Part shown: in pieces, positions 22,803 to 30,464 of the stretch
How positions within the stretch are numbered: position 1 is the first letter of the stretch
Layout: each line of letters begins with the position of its first letter
NCBI GenBank assembly: GCA_046262935.1
Contig: JBHELT010000049.1
Coordinates: 1-36,197, forward strand
Reading direction: 5' to 3'
Source of the DNA: JBHELT01 sp046262935
Lineage (GTDB): Bacteria > Actinomycetota > CADDZG01 > JAHWKV01
DNA: 36,197 bases
Made by a program: the position numbers and the translations under genes
The notes under the pieces: model-generated
The model's database searches: none
What the model was told of the DNA's origin: nothing
The model's input: the letters and a program-made list of their open reading frames with translations, nothing else

Positions 22803-24152
22803 CTACTGAAGGGCCGAGTGCAAAGCTTTGCGCAAGAGTTGGTCCTGTTCGACCAAAACCGTGCGAAGGTCGATCACTACCTTGTCGTTAACGATGCGAC
22901 TTATGATCGGCGGATCGCCCTTTCCAAGCGCGGCGCGCAATCCTTCGGTGCCGATGAGCGAAGGGGATACCTCGATCAGCACGGATGGGATCTGGGTGCC
23001 AGGCGCGGAGCCCCCGCCGGTCGTTGAGTGCCCATCGACGATATCGAGCCCGGCGGGCATCCCCTCGCATACAGATATCGCTCTACTACGGATCTCGTCG
23101 ACACTTGCGATCGCCATCTTCCAGAAGGGAAGAAGGTGTTGTTTGCCGTCGAGGTAAAAGTCGAGGACTGAACCGAGGGCGGCGATAGTCAGCTTGTCCA
23201 CTCGGAGAGCGCGCAGCAGAGGCGATGACTTGAGTATGTCGATCAAAGCCGTTCGGCCCACTATGATCCCGCACTGAGGGCCACCGAAAAGTTTGTCGCC
23301 CGAGAACGTAACAAGTCCCGCCCCGGCCTCGAGGCCTTCGGAGATGGTGGGTTCGTCGTCCAGCCATTTGAGGTCCTGGCCCCCGACGCGGCGAGTCACC
23401 AATCCGCTGCCGATATCGTAGATGAATCCCAGGCCCTTGCTTTCGGCTAGCGCTCCTAGTTGCCCAGCATCGACCGACGAGGTGAAACCCACAACGCGGT
23501 AGTTCGAAGGGTGGACCTTGAGCATGGCTGAAGTTCGGTCTCCGATCGCTTGTTCATAGTCCTTAAGGTTCGTTCGGTTGGTCGTACCGACCTCCTTCAG
23601 AAGTGCGCCAGACAAGGCCATGATCTCGGGGATGCGAAACCCGCCTCCGATCTCAACCATCTCGCCGCGCGAAACAACAACTTCTTTGTCGCGACCCAGT
23701 GCGTCGAGGCAGAGCAGCACCGCAGCAGCATTGTTGTTGACAACCAGTGCGGATTCCGCACCGAGCAGAGATGTTAGGCGCTCGGTCGCAGCATCGTAGC
23801 GACTCCCGCGCGACATCGATGACAGATCGAATTCAAGATCGGAATAGGTTGTTGCGGCCGATGCGATGGCTTGACTCGAGGATCCCGGTAGCAGGGCTCG
23901 TCCGAGGTTGGTGTGCAGCAAGACCCCTGTCGCATTGATTACCGTGGTCAGCCCCCCCGCCATCAAACGGGTAAGTGCATCTGCGGCAGAAGCCTGGAGC
24001 TCTTCGATGGTTGGCGCCTGGGCCCCCTGCGAGATGCTCCTGGAAGCTTCGGTCACGGCGGCCCTGGCCGCTTGCACTTTCAGTGCGTGGGGGGCCTCGG
24101 TTTCGAGCATGCCGGCGAGTTTGTCGATCTGGGGAAGTCTTCGCATAGCCAT
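22803..24152 (-). CDS. selA: L-seryl-tRNA(Sec) selenium transferase SelA
   Basis: This PLP enzyme converts Ser-tRNA(Sec) to Sec-tRNA(Sec) with selenophosphate. The 449 aa show the N-terminal helical tRNA-binding part (RLPQIDKLAG), INATGVLLHTNLGRALLP, DLEFDLSSMSRGSRYD, NNNAAAVLLCL, GTTNRTNLKDYE and the PLP lysine K287 in TFSGDKLFGGPQCGIIVGR. All match the family and the length is normal. It begins at ATG 24152 (second ATG at 24146). A TAGGAT box (minus strand, 24162-24167) ends 9 nt upstream, giving a leader of 2-3 nt at most. The gene is divergent from the PBP gene with 21 bp between starts. Confidence 0.96.
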   Translation of the reverse strand: MAMRRLPQIDKLAGMLETEAPHALKVQAARAAVTEASRSISQGAQAPTIEELQASAADALTRLMAGGLTTVINATGVLLHTNLGRALLPGSSSQAIASAATTYSDLEFDLSSMSRGSRYDAATERLTSLLGAESALVVNNNAAAVLLCLDALGRDKEVVVSRGEMVEIGGGFRIPEIMALSGALLKEVGTTNRTNLKDYEQAIGDRTSAMLKVHPSNYRVVGFTSSVDAGQLGALAESKGLGFIYDIGSGLVTRRVGGQDLKWLDDEPTISEGLEAGAGLVTFSGDKLFGGPQCGIIVGRTALIDILKSSPLLRALRVDKLTIAALGSVLDFYLDGKQHLLPFWKMAIASVDEIRSRAISVCEGMPAGLDIVDGHSTTGGGSAPGTQIPSVLIEVSPSLIGTEGLRAALGKGDPPIISRIVNDKVVIDLRTVLVEQDQLLRKALHSALQ

Positions 24153-24160
24153 TTTGCGAA

Positions 24161-24167
24161 TATCCTA
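24161..24167. promoter_or_regulatory. Shared bidirectional -10 element between selA and the PBP gene
   Basis: TATCCTA reads TATCCT on the + strand (24161-24166, 7 nt before the PBP ATG) and TAGGAT on the minus strand (24162-24167, 9 nt before the selA ATG). Both fit TANNNT. It is the only AT-rich motif in the 21-bp gap. Confidence 0.55.
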
Positions 24168-24173
24168 GACGGG

Positions 24174-26234
24174 ATGCAGTTGATCCACGACCTCACGGGT
24201 ATCAGGCATAGACCACGTGATTGGCTGAAATCGTTCCTTCTCTTGGCAGCGGGTGCGCCCTTTTTGGTGGGCGGCGCTGCAGCTGCGGCTTTCTTCGTTT
24301 TCCCTCTGCCAGCGATAGTGCCAGCACCAACGGCTGGTTCACAAGCCCAGACAAGTCACGTGTTTTCGTCGGACGGTGGCCTGATCGCAAGTTTCCATTC
24401 GGAGCACAATCGTGAACTGATCCCCGTAACAGCCATGCCCATTGCACTTCAACAAGCGGTAGTCGCGTCCGAGGACAATCGTTTCTATGAACACCGAGGT
24501 GTCGATCTCAAGGCCATCGGGCGCGCGTTGCTGGCCGACTTCAAGGCAGGCAGGACGGTTCAAGGGGGATCGACCATCACTCAGCAGTACGTGAAGAACG
24601 CATACATCGACGTGCCGCAGCGAAACATCTTGCGAAAAGTTAGAGAGGCTTTGCTCGCATCGCAGGTCGAGCGGACGTACACGAAGAAGAAGATCTTGGA
24701 GAACTACTTAAATACCGTTTACCTCGGCAAGGGTGCATATGGTGTCGAGGCAGCGGCAAAGACCTATTTCGGGAAGCCTGCGTCGAAACTGGATCTCTCT
24801 GAATCAGCCTTCATAGTCGGCTTGATACCCGGTCCTGTGAAATATTCGCCATACGAAAATATGGCAGGTGCCGAGGAACGTCGCCTCTTCGTACTGAAGC
24901 GTATGCAGGGACTGCACTTCATCGATGCGCCAACCGCCGATGCTGCTCGCGCTGAAACACCCAAAGTGATCCCATTCAAGCAAGAGGTATTCGCTTATCC
25001 GTGGTTCGTGAGCGGGCTCAAACGAGATCTCATAGCCAGGTTCGGCGAGGCCAGGGTGTTCGCAGGCGGTTTGCAGATCCACACGACGATCGATCCGAAG
25101 ATGCAAGCCGACGCAGAAAAGGTGCTGAACTCGACGCTCGACAAACCCAAAGACCCGAGTACGGCTTTGGTCTCGATCGAACCTGCAACAGGTTACGTGA
25201 AAGCGATGGTAGGCGGCAGGCCTACGGACGATCCTGAAGGTTTCAACCTGGCAACTCAGGCTCGTCGCCAGCCCGGTTCTTCATTCAAACCTTTTGTACT
25301 CCTGGCGGCTTTGGAGAAAGGGATCAAACCCTCGTCTACCTACGACGGGCCCGGTTCGCTTTGCCCGAAGGGTTGGCCAAAGGACGGATGTCCGGTTGAT
25401 AACTACGGTGGAAGTGGTTATGGCAGGATCACCGTTGAGCAGGCGACGATCCATTCAGTTAACACCGTTTACGCGCAGATGATCGTCGATGTGACTCCTA
25501 GGAAGATCGTTGAAGTTGCGCATCGCATGGGGATACGAACGAACATCAGGCCGTTCCACGCCATAGGACTTGGTTCCGAGAACGTCACCGTGTTCGAGCA
25601 AGCGTCCGCATATGCAACTTTAGCGGCCGGAGGTATCTACCATGAGCCACGCTTCTTCTCTAGGATCCTCGACAAAGACGGAGTCGTGGTGGCTTCTGGT
25701 CCTTCGCCGCCCAAACAAGTTATCGACCCCAACATAGCTTTCAAAGCAACTGAGATCCTTCGCAAGGTGATCACCAGTGGAACCGGAACGAAAGCGAACA
25801 TCGGCCGGCCCGCGGCAGGGAAAACGGGAACCGCGACAGCCTTTCGAAATGCCTGGTTCTGTGGGTATACGCCCGACCTGGCCACGGCCATCTGGATGGG
25901 CTACAAGAGCAATGAAAGCCAAAGCATGGTGAGCGTTCACGGAGTTCGCAACGTCGCGGGCGGCACCATCCCTGCCGAGATGTGGGCTGCATACATGAAG
26001 CTAGCGCTAGCCGACATCGCTCCGAGCGAGTTTCAGAAAGCGGGACCCATCAACGTTAGGTCCGATGAGCAGACCGGTTTCAGACTGCCGCCCCGTTCAT
26101 ATTTCCCGCGATCGCCTGACCCGAGCCCGTCTCCCGAAGAAACGTATTCACCGGAGCCGGTTCCCTCAGAAGGCCCGACGTCTTCACCGGTGCCAACACC
26201 TACACCAACGGCTTCGATCGGATTGCCGGGTTGA
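24174..26234 (+). CDS. Class A penicillin-binding protein (transglycosylase/transpeptidase)
   Basis: This membrane enzyme polymerises and crosslinks peptidoglycan. From ATG 24174 (686 aa) there is a short cytoplasmic part, one membrane helix (about residues 21-45), and a GT51 domain with the catalytic Glu in VVASEDNRFYEHRGVD, GGSTITQQYVKN, and RKVREALLASQVE. The transpeptidase follows with PGSSFKP (SxxK), SVN and GKTGTAT (KTG). A Cys-containing insert (LCPKGWPKDGCPVDNYGG) probably forms a disulfide. The tail of about 40 residues is Pro/Ser/Thr-rich. The layout matches actinobacterial PonA2/PBP1-type proteins without a PASTA repeat. An open frame back to 23913 is a shadow of selA. A TATCCT box ends 7 nt before the start. 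Confidence 0.95.
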   Translation: MQLIHDLTGIRHRPRDWLKSFLLLAAGAPFLVGGAAAAAFFVFPLPAIVPAPTAGSQAQTSHVFSSDGGLIASFHSEHNRELIPVTAMPIALQQAVVASEDNRFYEHRGVDLKAIGRALLADFKAGRTVQGGSTITQQYVKNAYIDVPQRNILRKVREALLASQVERTYTKKKILENYLNTVYLGKGAYGVEAAAKTYFGKPASKLDLSESAFIVGLIPGPVKYSPYENMAGAEERRLFVLKRMQGLHFIDAPTADAARAETPKVIPFKQEVFAYPWFVSGLKRDLIARFGEARVFAGGLQIHTTIDPKMQADAEKVLNSTLDKPKDPSTALVSIEPATGYVKAMVGGRPTDDPEGFNLATQARRQPGSSFKPFVLLAALEKGIKPSSTYDGPGSLCPKGWPKDGCPVDNYGGSGYGRITVEQATIHSVNTVYAQMIVDVTPRKIVEVAHRMGIRTNIRPFHAIGLGSENVTVFEQASAYATLAAGGIYHEPRFFSRILDKDGVVVASGPSPPKQVIDPNIAFKATEILRKVITSGTGTKANIGRPAAGKTGTATAFRNAWFCGYTPDLATAIWMGYKSNESQSMVSVHGVRNVAGGTIPAEMWAAYMKLALADIAPSEFQKAGPINVRSDEQTGFRLPPRSYFPRSPDPSPSPEETYSPEPVPSEGPTSSPVPTPTPTASIGLPG

Positions 26235-26259
26235 GATTGCTCTCGCGGTGGAGCTCTTT

Positions 26260-27162
26260 CTACGAGGGACAGCGAACGACTTTCTGACAGCTGAGCCTGA
26301 TGGGCACAGCCCAACCGCTCGCCGCAGGGAAACCGGCAGGAGCATAACTATTGCTCAGTACTCCGATGACTTTCCCGTCGTTGTCGAGAACTGGCCCCCC
26401 CGTACTCGACGACGCGATCCCGGCATCGACCAGTAGAGCTTCGGCCGAAACGTCAGCGAGATGGCCAAGCGAAGCGGCGGCCTGCAATCGACCGGCCCCC
26501 GTACCAACCGCCCAGATCTGACTTCCGATCGCGGGATCGCCAGCAGCCCATTCCAGCACGGGAAGGTTGCCGGTCTTCAAGATCACCAGCGCCAGGTCGC
26601 GGTGGTCATCCCAACTCCAAACAGTTGCATCGCGTTGGGAGTTACCCAGTCGTACTTTCACCGTGCCCTTCGAGGCGGCAGATCCAGCCACCAGGTGGAA
26701 ATTGGTTATCACCCACGATTCGTTCTGATTCGAAGTGACTACGAATCCCGAACCTACGGCAGCGGCACCATTGGCATCTTGACCGGAGACGTACGCGATC
26801 GAGGGGCCGATCTTGGTCAGCAACTTGGTGACCTCGTTGTTCTGACTGCCGGCGCCCTTTGATGCCTTCTCGATCTCCGCCTTCGAGGAGCTGACGAGAT
26901 CGGTGAATTCAGCTGTTCGCTTCTTGAAGTCCTCATCGAGTTTCTTGCCGAACGACTGAACATCCTTTTCGAAATTGGAGAGTTGGAACTGGTAGTAGGT
27001 GAAAAGCACAACTCCCGCTGCAGCCATCCCAGCTGCGAAAAGAAGTATCCACATGGCAAGGCCGGTCAATGTGCGTGGGAGGAGTTGTCCGATGAGTGAA
27101 CGCTGTTTCTGAGGCTCGTAATCGGGCTCGGTTATCCGTTCATCTTCCAGGTCGTACCTCAT
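26260..27162 (-). CDS. Membrane-anchored trypsin-like protease homologue with Thr at the Ser site
   Basis: The 300 aa have a cytoplasmic N-terminus, one membrane helix (about 33-55), a coiled-coil-like stretch (60-105: FEKDVQSFGKKLDEDFKKR) and a chymotrypsin/HtrA-like domain. H156 (TNFHLVAG) and D189 (RDLALVIL) are in place. The nucleophile motif, usually GNSGGP, reads SSSTGGP, so T254 holds the serine position, with serines at 251-253 just before. The codon (ACG) is clear. There is no PDZ domain. It may be inactive, use Thr, or use a shifted Ser. ATG 27162 overlaps the upstream phospholipase stop (ATGA), so the two are co-translated. A Cys pair lies near the C-terminus. Confidence 0.85.
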   Translation of the reverse strand: MRYDLEDERITEPDYEPQKQRSLIGQLLPRTLTGLAMWILLFAAGMAAAGVVLFTYYQFQLSNFEKDVQSFGKKLDEDFKKRTAEFTDLVSSSKAEIEKASKGAGSQNNEVTKLLTKIGPSIAYVSGQDANGAAAVGSGFVVTSNQNESWVITNFHLVAGSAASKGTVKVRLGNSQRDATVWSWDDHRDLALVILKTGNLPVLEWAAGDPAIGSQIWAVGTGAGRLQAAASLGHLADVSAEALLVDAGIASSSTGGPVLDNDGKVIGVLSNSYAPAGFPAASGWAVPIRLSCQKVVRCPS

Positions 27163-28379
27163 GCGGTTTCCTCTGTTTGGGGCTCGACAAGCGCCGATGC
27201 GGTCCCGCCTGCTAGAACGTGCTCGAGTTGAGCCAGCACTTCTTTCTTCGATACCCCGATCCCGGTCTTCGCGAACAGTCTCTTTACGTCGGGGAAATCA
27301 GTGACTAGCTCAACAGCCACCTGTTCGAAAGCATCTTTGGCAAGTTGTTCACGAGCCGAATAATCCATGAGATTGAAGACGAAGAGATGTTCGTCGTCGG
27401 CCCGAGGTTCGATAACCAGTACGTCGACGTTCGGATATTTAGTCGTCAGCAGGTCGAGTTCCTTTTCGAGTTGGGCATGAGCCATGATCCTGAACACTTG
27501 TGCCACAAGGCGGCCGAGCCCTCCTTCGGAAACGTGTCGTATGGGAGAGTCGAATGCCCGCAGCAAGTATCTGCGGTCATGAAGATAGGGCACCAAAGGG
27601 TTAACAAGAACCACGAAGTCGGCTCCGTTGGCAAGGGCGATATCGAGATTGGTTGCTGAGCGCAACCCACCGTCGAGATACTCCCGCCCTCCTATCTTGA
27701 CCGGCTCATAGATGATCGGCACGGCCGCCGATGCGGCAACGGCATGAGATATCGGCGCTGTTGGCATGTCTGGTGCGCCGAAGATGATCCGTTCGGCGGT
27801 GTCGAGATCGGTTGCCGTTATGAACAGCTCTTTGTCGAGTTCTGCGAAGTCGTCGGTGCGATCTTGCATGGCGAATAGCCGACGCAGGTAGTCGTGGATA
27901 CCCTCGGTTGTGTAAAGCGAAGATTTCAAGTCGTCTGCGAGCGAGAAGAACACATCGACCACCGAAGGGTATTGGCCGGCGCGGGCAACTTGTTTGGCGG
28001 TTCCCTTCAGCCCTTCAGCCCAAGCTTTGGCTCCACGCCATATGCGTTGCGGCACCGGACGAAGGATCTCCCTGCGGGTGATGCTTGGCACGTGCGGCGG
28101 CGGCCGTGAGATCTGAGAACGTGCGAAGTCTTCTGGGGTGATCCCGTTCACTAAGCAAGCGCATAAGAATGCGCCAGCACTGGTACCGACGAAAACATCG
28201 AAATCGTTCGCTTTGAACCCCGAGAGGACATCATTGAGAGCCAACAAGGCCCCAACTTCGAAGGATGCTCCAGCGATGCCACCTCCGCCCAGAACAAGCG
28301 CACGCTTGCCGGCTTCTTTGAGCTTTCGCCTCGGGGCATCGGGCACGTGCCCGCCCCCGATGTGGACTATGAGACCCAT
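27159..28379 (-). CDS. Patatin-like phospholipase
   Basis: The 406 aa carry the oxyanion motif LVLGGGGIAGASFEVG (residues 29-43), the nucleophile S67 in VGTSAGAFLCA, and the dyad Asp D236 in YLDGGLRSATN. These are the Ser-Asp catalytic residues of the patatin/RssA family of acyl hydrolases. The C-terminal ~130 residues are helical and include a possible amphipathic section. No signal peptide is visible, so it is probably cytoplasmic or peripheral. A TAATCT box (28387-28392, minus strand) ends 7 nt before the ATG, predicting a leaderless message covering this gene and the protease homologue. Confidence 0.92.
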   Translation of the reverse strand: MGLIVHIGGGHVPDAPRRKLKEAGKRALVLGGGGIAGASFEVGALLALNDVLSGFKANDFDVFVGTSAGAFLCACLVNGITPEDFARSQISRPPPHVPSITRREILRPVPQRIWRGAKAWAEGLKGTAKQVARAGQYPSVVDVFFSLADDLKSSLYTTEGIHDYLRRLFAMQDRTDDFAELDKELFITATDLDTAERIIFGAPDMPTAPISHAVAASAAVPIIYEPVKIGGREYLDGGLRSATNLDIALANGADFVVLVNPLVPYLHDRRYLLRAFDSPIRHVSEGGLGRLVAQVFRIMAHAQLEKELDLLTTKYPNVDVLVIEPRADDEHLFVFNLMDYSAREQLAKDAFEQVAVELVTDFPDVKRLFAKTGIGVSKKEVLAQLEHVLAGGTASALVEPQTEETA

Positions 28380-28386
28380 CGGATGG

Positions 28387-28392
28387 AGATTA
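28387..28392 (-). promoter_or_regulatory. -10 box of the patatin-protease operon
   Basis: TAATCT ends 7 nt before the ATG at 28379. No clear -35 is present. Confidence 0.5.
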
Positions 28393-28432
28393 GTTTAGGA
28401 CCGATAAGGTTGTGCGGTACTAAGGAGGCAGA

Positions 28433-29011
28433 TTGGATGTTTTCGAGGCCATCCGCACAAGACGGATGGCGCCAAAGATGACTTCGCAAGTTCCAGATAG
28501 GCGCGATATCGAAGAGTTGATCGAGGCCGCAGTCCTGGCACCTAATCATCATCTGACCCACCCATGGCGCTTCATCGTCTTGACTGCAGAGGCCCTCGAC
28601 GGATTGGGTGAGGTTATGTCGAGGCGCATCCGCGAGGCATATCGAGGCGATCCCAACCTCGAACAAAGGATCCTCGCCGAAAGAGCCAGGCCCCGCCGTG
28701 CTCCGGTGATCATCGCCGTCATATATGTGCCATCGAGCGATCCCTTAGCAATCGAAGTGGAAGATCGGTATGCCGTCGGGGCGGCGGTCGAGAACATGTT
28801 GCTATACGCACGCGGCAAACATCTCGCAACATTCTGGCGTACTGGCCCTGCCGCTCAGTTCGAACAGGTGCACGAGTGGCTAGGACTGAAACAGGGCGAA
28901 GAGATCGCAGGGTTCGTCTATGTAGGTTTCGCCGATCCGAGTCAGGCCCCTGTTCCCAACGTCAGGAAGTCAGGCGCAGAGGTTACCCAATGGCGAGGGT
29001 GGCCCAGCTAA
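28433..29011 (+). CDS. Nitroreductase-family flavoprotein
   Basis: The 192-aa product opens with DVFEAIRTRRMAPKM, with the FMN-binding Arg pair, then AAVLAPNHHLTHPWRFIVLT, the central VGAAVENMLLYARGKHLATFW helix, and the C-terminal EIAGFVYVGFAD. It belongs to the NfsB/TM1586-like branch; the substrate is unknown. TTG at 28433 is the start because AAGGAGG (28422-28428) lies 4 nt upstream; the nearby ATG at 28437 is out of frame. It differs from the other nitroreductase at 13533 in sequence and length, so it is not a recent duplicate. It converges on the aldo/keto reductase gene, with 5 bp between stops. Confidence 0.87.
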   Translation: MDVFEAIRTRRMAPKMTSQVPDRRDIEELIEAAVLAPNHHLTHPWRFIVLTAEALDGLGEVMSRRIREAYRGDPNLEQRILAERARPRRAPVIIAVIYVPSSDPLAIEVEDRYAVGAAVENMLLYARGKHLATFWRTGPAAQFEQVHEWLGLKQGEEIAGFVYVGFADPSQAPVPNVRKSGAEVTQWRGWPS

Positions 29012-29016
29012 CTAGA

Positions 29017-29967
29017 TCAGCGGCCCGCGATCAGAGCCTCGATCCTTTCAAGGTCGGGCGCCGCGAGAACCACGTCACCCGCTGCCGCGTTCTCGGCATT
29101 GTGCACGGCGTTTCGGCTGCCGGCGATCACCGCGGTGACTCCCGGTTGCGAGAATGCCCAAGCGAGCGCCAACTGGCCCACCGAAATGCCTTTGCTATCG
29201 GCGAACGGTCGTAGTCGCTCAACTGTTTCCAGGTGGCTGCCGAACACCCGGGGCTCGAACAACTCGACGTAGTAGGGATGGTCGGGGTTCTTTCCACTTC
29301 GCCAGTCGGAGGGATCGAACTCGGTTTCACGATTCATCTTCCCGCTAAGCAACCCGTACGCTAGAGGGCCGTACACGATCACGCCGATGCCCTGATGTTC
29401 GCACCACTTGAACAAGGCTTCGTCATCACGGTGGAGGATCGAATACTGGGGTTGGAGCGAGTCACAGTGCCTGTTCTTGTGACACATCGCGATCTGCTCT
29501 TCGGTGAAGTTCGAAACTCCGATGTAGCGAACTAGGCCCTCGTCAACTAGTTCTGCCATGGCGCCCCATGTGTCTTCGAGTGGTGGAGTTTCGTCATCGG
29601 GTCGCCAATGCAACTGATACAGGTCGATGTGGTCGATGTTCATCCTCTTGAGACTCTTCTTGGCCGCTTCCTTGACAGCGTCCGGTTCGTATCCAGTGCC
29701 AACGGGTTTCGGAGCGACCTTCGTTGCGATGGTGAGTTCATCTCGTATCCCTTTGATGGCTCGGCCCACGATGTGCTCGGAGTTGCCTTGGCCATAGACC
29801 TCAGCTGTATCGATCCAATCGATACCAGCGTCGATGCCGGCTCTGATCGCGGCGATCACCTGAGATTCCTCTGGGTTTGGCCCGTAAGCTTCTCCGCCGA
29901 TCTCCCAAGCACCGTATCCAACCACCGAGATACGGGGACCTTTGTCACCTAAACGGCGTTTCTGCAT
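29017..29967 (-). CDS. Aldo/keto reductase
   Basis: The 316 aa contain the full catalytic tetrad of the superfamily: D53 and Y58 in DTAEVYGQGNSE, K83 in IATKVAPK and H120 in DLYQLHWRPDD. Other family marks are YIGVSNFTEEQI, LQPQYSILHRDDE and the NADPH-binding end (ALAWAFSQPGVTAVIAGSRN). It resembles the YhdN/general-stress AKR branch. ATG 29967 has a good Shine-Dalgarno (AAGGAGA) 6 nt upstream, so unlike several neighbours it uses conventional initiation. The physiological carbonyl substrate is unknown. Confidence 0.93.
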   Translation of the reverse strand: MQKRRLGDKGPRISVVGYGAWEIGGEAYGPNPEESQVIAAIRAGIDAGIDWIDTAEVYGQGNSEHIVGRAIKGIRDELTIATKVAPKPVGTGYEPDAVKEAAKKSLKRMNIDHIDLYQLHWRPDDETPPLEDTWGAMAELVDEGLVRYIGVSNFTEEQIAMCHKNRHCDSLQPQYSILHRDDEALFKWCEHQGIGVIVYGPLAYGLLSGKMNRETEFDPSDWRSGKNPDHPYYVELFEPRVFGSHLETVERLRPFADSKGISVGQLALAWAFSQPGVTAVIAGSRNAVHNAENAAAGDVVLAAPDLERIEALIAGR

Positions 29968-30010
29968 GGAAATCTCCTTCGTTAGGATGCATAGAGTAGA
30001 TCGATAAAGG

Positions 30011-30016
30011 TACCCT
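30011..30016 (+). promoter_or_regulatory. -10 box of the MOSC gene
   Basis: TACCCT ends 7 nt before the ATG at 30024 and there is no Shine-Dalgarno, predicting a leaderless transcript. Confidence 0.45.
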
Positions 30017-30023
30017 TTTCGAC

Positions 30024-30464
30024 ATGGCTAACATCGAGGCGCTCCATCTGCACGAGATCGAAACGCAGAAACCCAGAGCGACGGGTTCCGTCACCATCAC
30101 CTCGGGAGGTGGCCTAGAGGGCGATTCTCATAAGGACGCGCGTGAGAAACGCCGGGTCCTGGTGGTTGATTCTTCGGTTCTTCGAGTCCAGGGACTTACG
30201 CCTGGCGACCTGCGCGAACAGATAACCGTCGATGGCTTGGCCGTAGACGACCTTGTGGTTGGTTCGATGATCCGCATCGGTGCGGCGCAGGCGATCGTTG
30301 TGAAGCCTTGTGAGCCATGTACGACCATAGGCGGGTACCTGGGGGTTGACGACGTCGAGGCGTTCCGCGATTCGATGAAGGACCAACGAGGGGTCTTTGT
30401 TTTATTCCGCGAAGAAGACGCCGGAACCCAGCTCTATGTGGGCGATGAAGTTGCCGAGTGCTAG
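30024..30464 (+). CDS. MOSC-domain protein
   Basis: At 146 aa this is a stand-alone MOSC domain, related to the C-terminal domain of molybdenum cofactor sulfurase. It shows GGGLEGDSHKD, RRVLVVDSSVL, LTPGDLREQITVDGL (the usual G-x-L-x-E-N-I/L-T region), VGSMIRIG and the cysteines C96 and C99 in VKPCEPCTTIG, one of which would carry sulfur or ligate Mo. Its partner enzyme is not encoded nearby. The stop overlaps by 4 bp the stop of the convergent secreted-protein gene. Confidence 0.88.
   Translation: MANIEALHLHEIETQKPRATGSVTITSGGGLEGDSHKDAREKRRVLVVDSSVLRVQGLTPGDLREQITVDGLAVDDLVVGSMIRIGAAQAIVVKPCEPCTTIGGYLGVDDVEAFRDSMKDQRGVFVLFREEDAGTQLYVGDEVAEC

Noticed and set aside
23913..24173. N-terminal extension of the PBP frame
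   Set aside because: It is antisense to selA; the membrane helix and family start fit the ATG at 24174 with its own -10 box.
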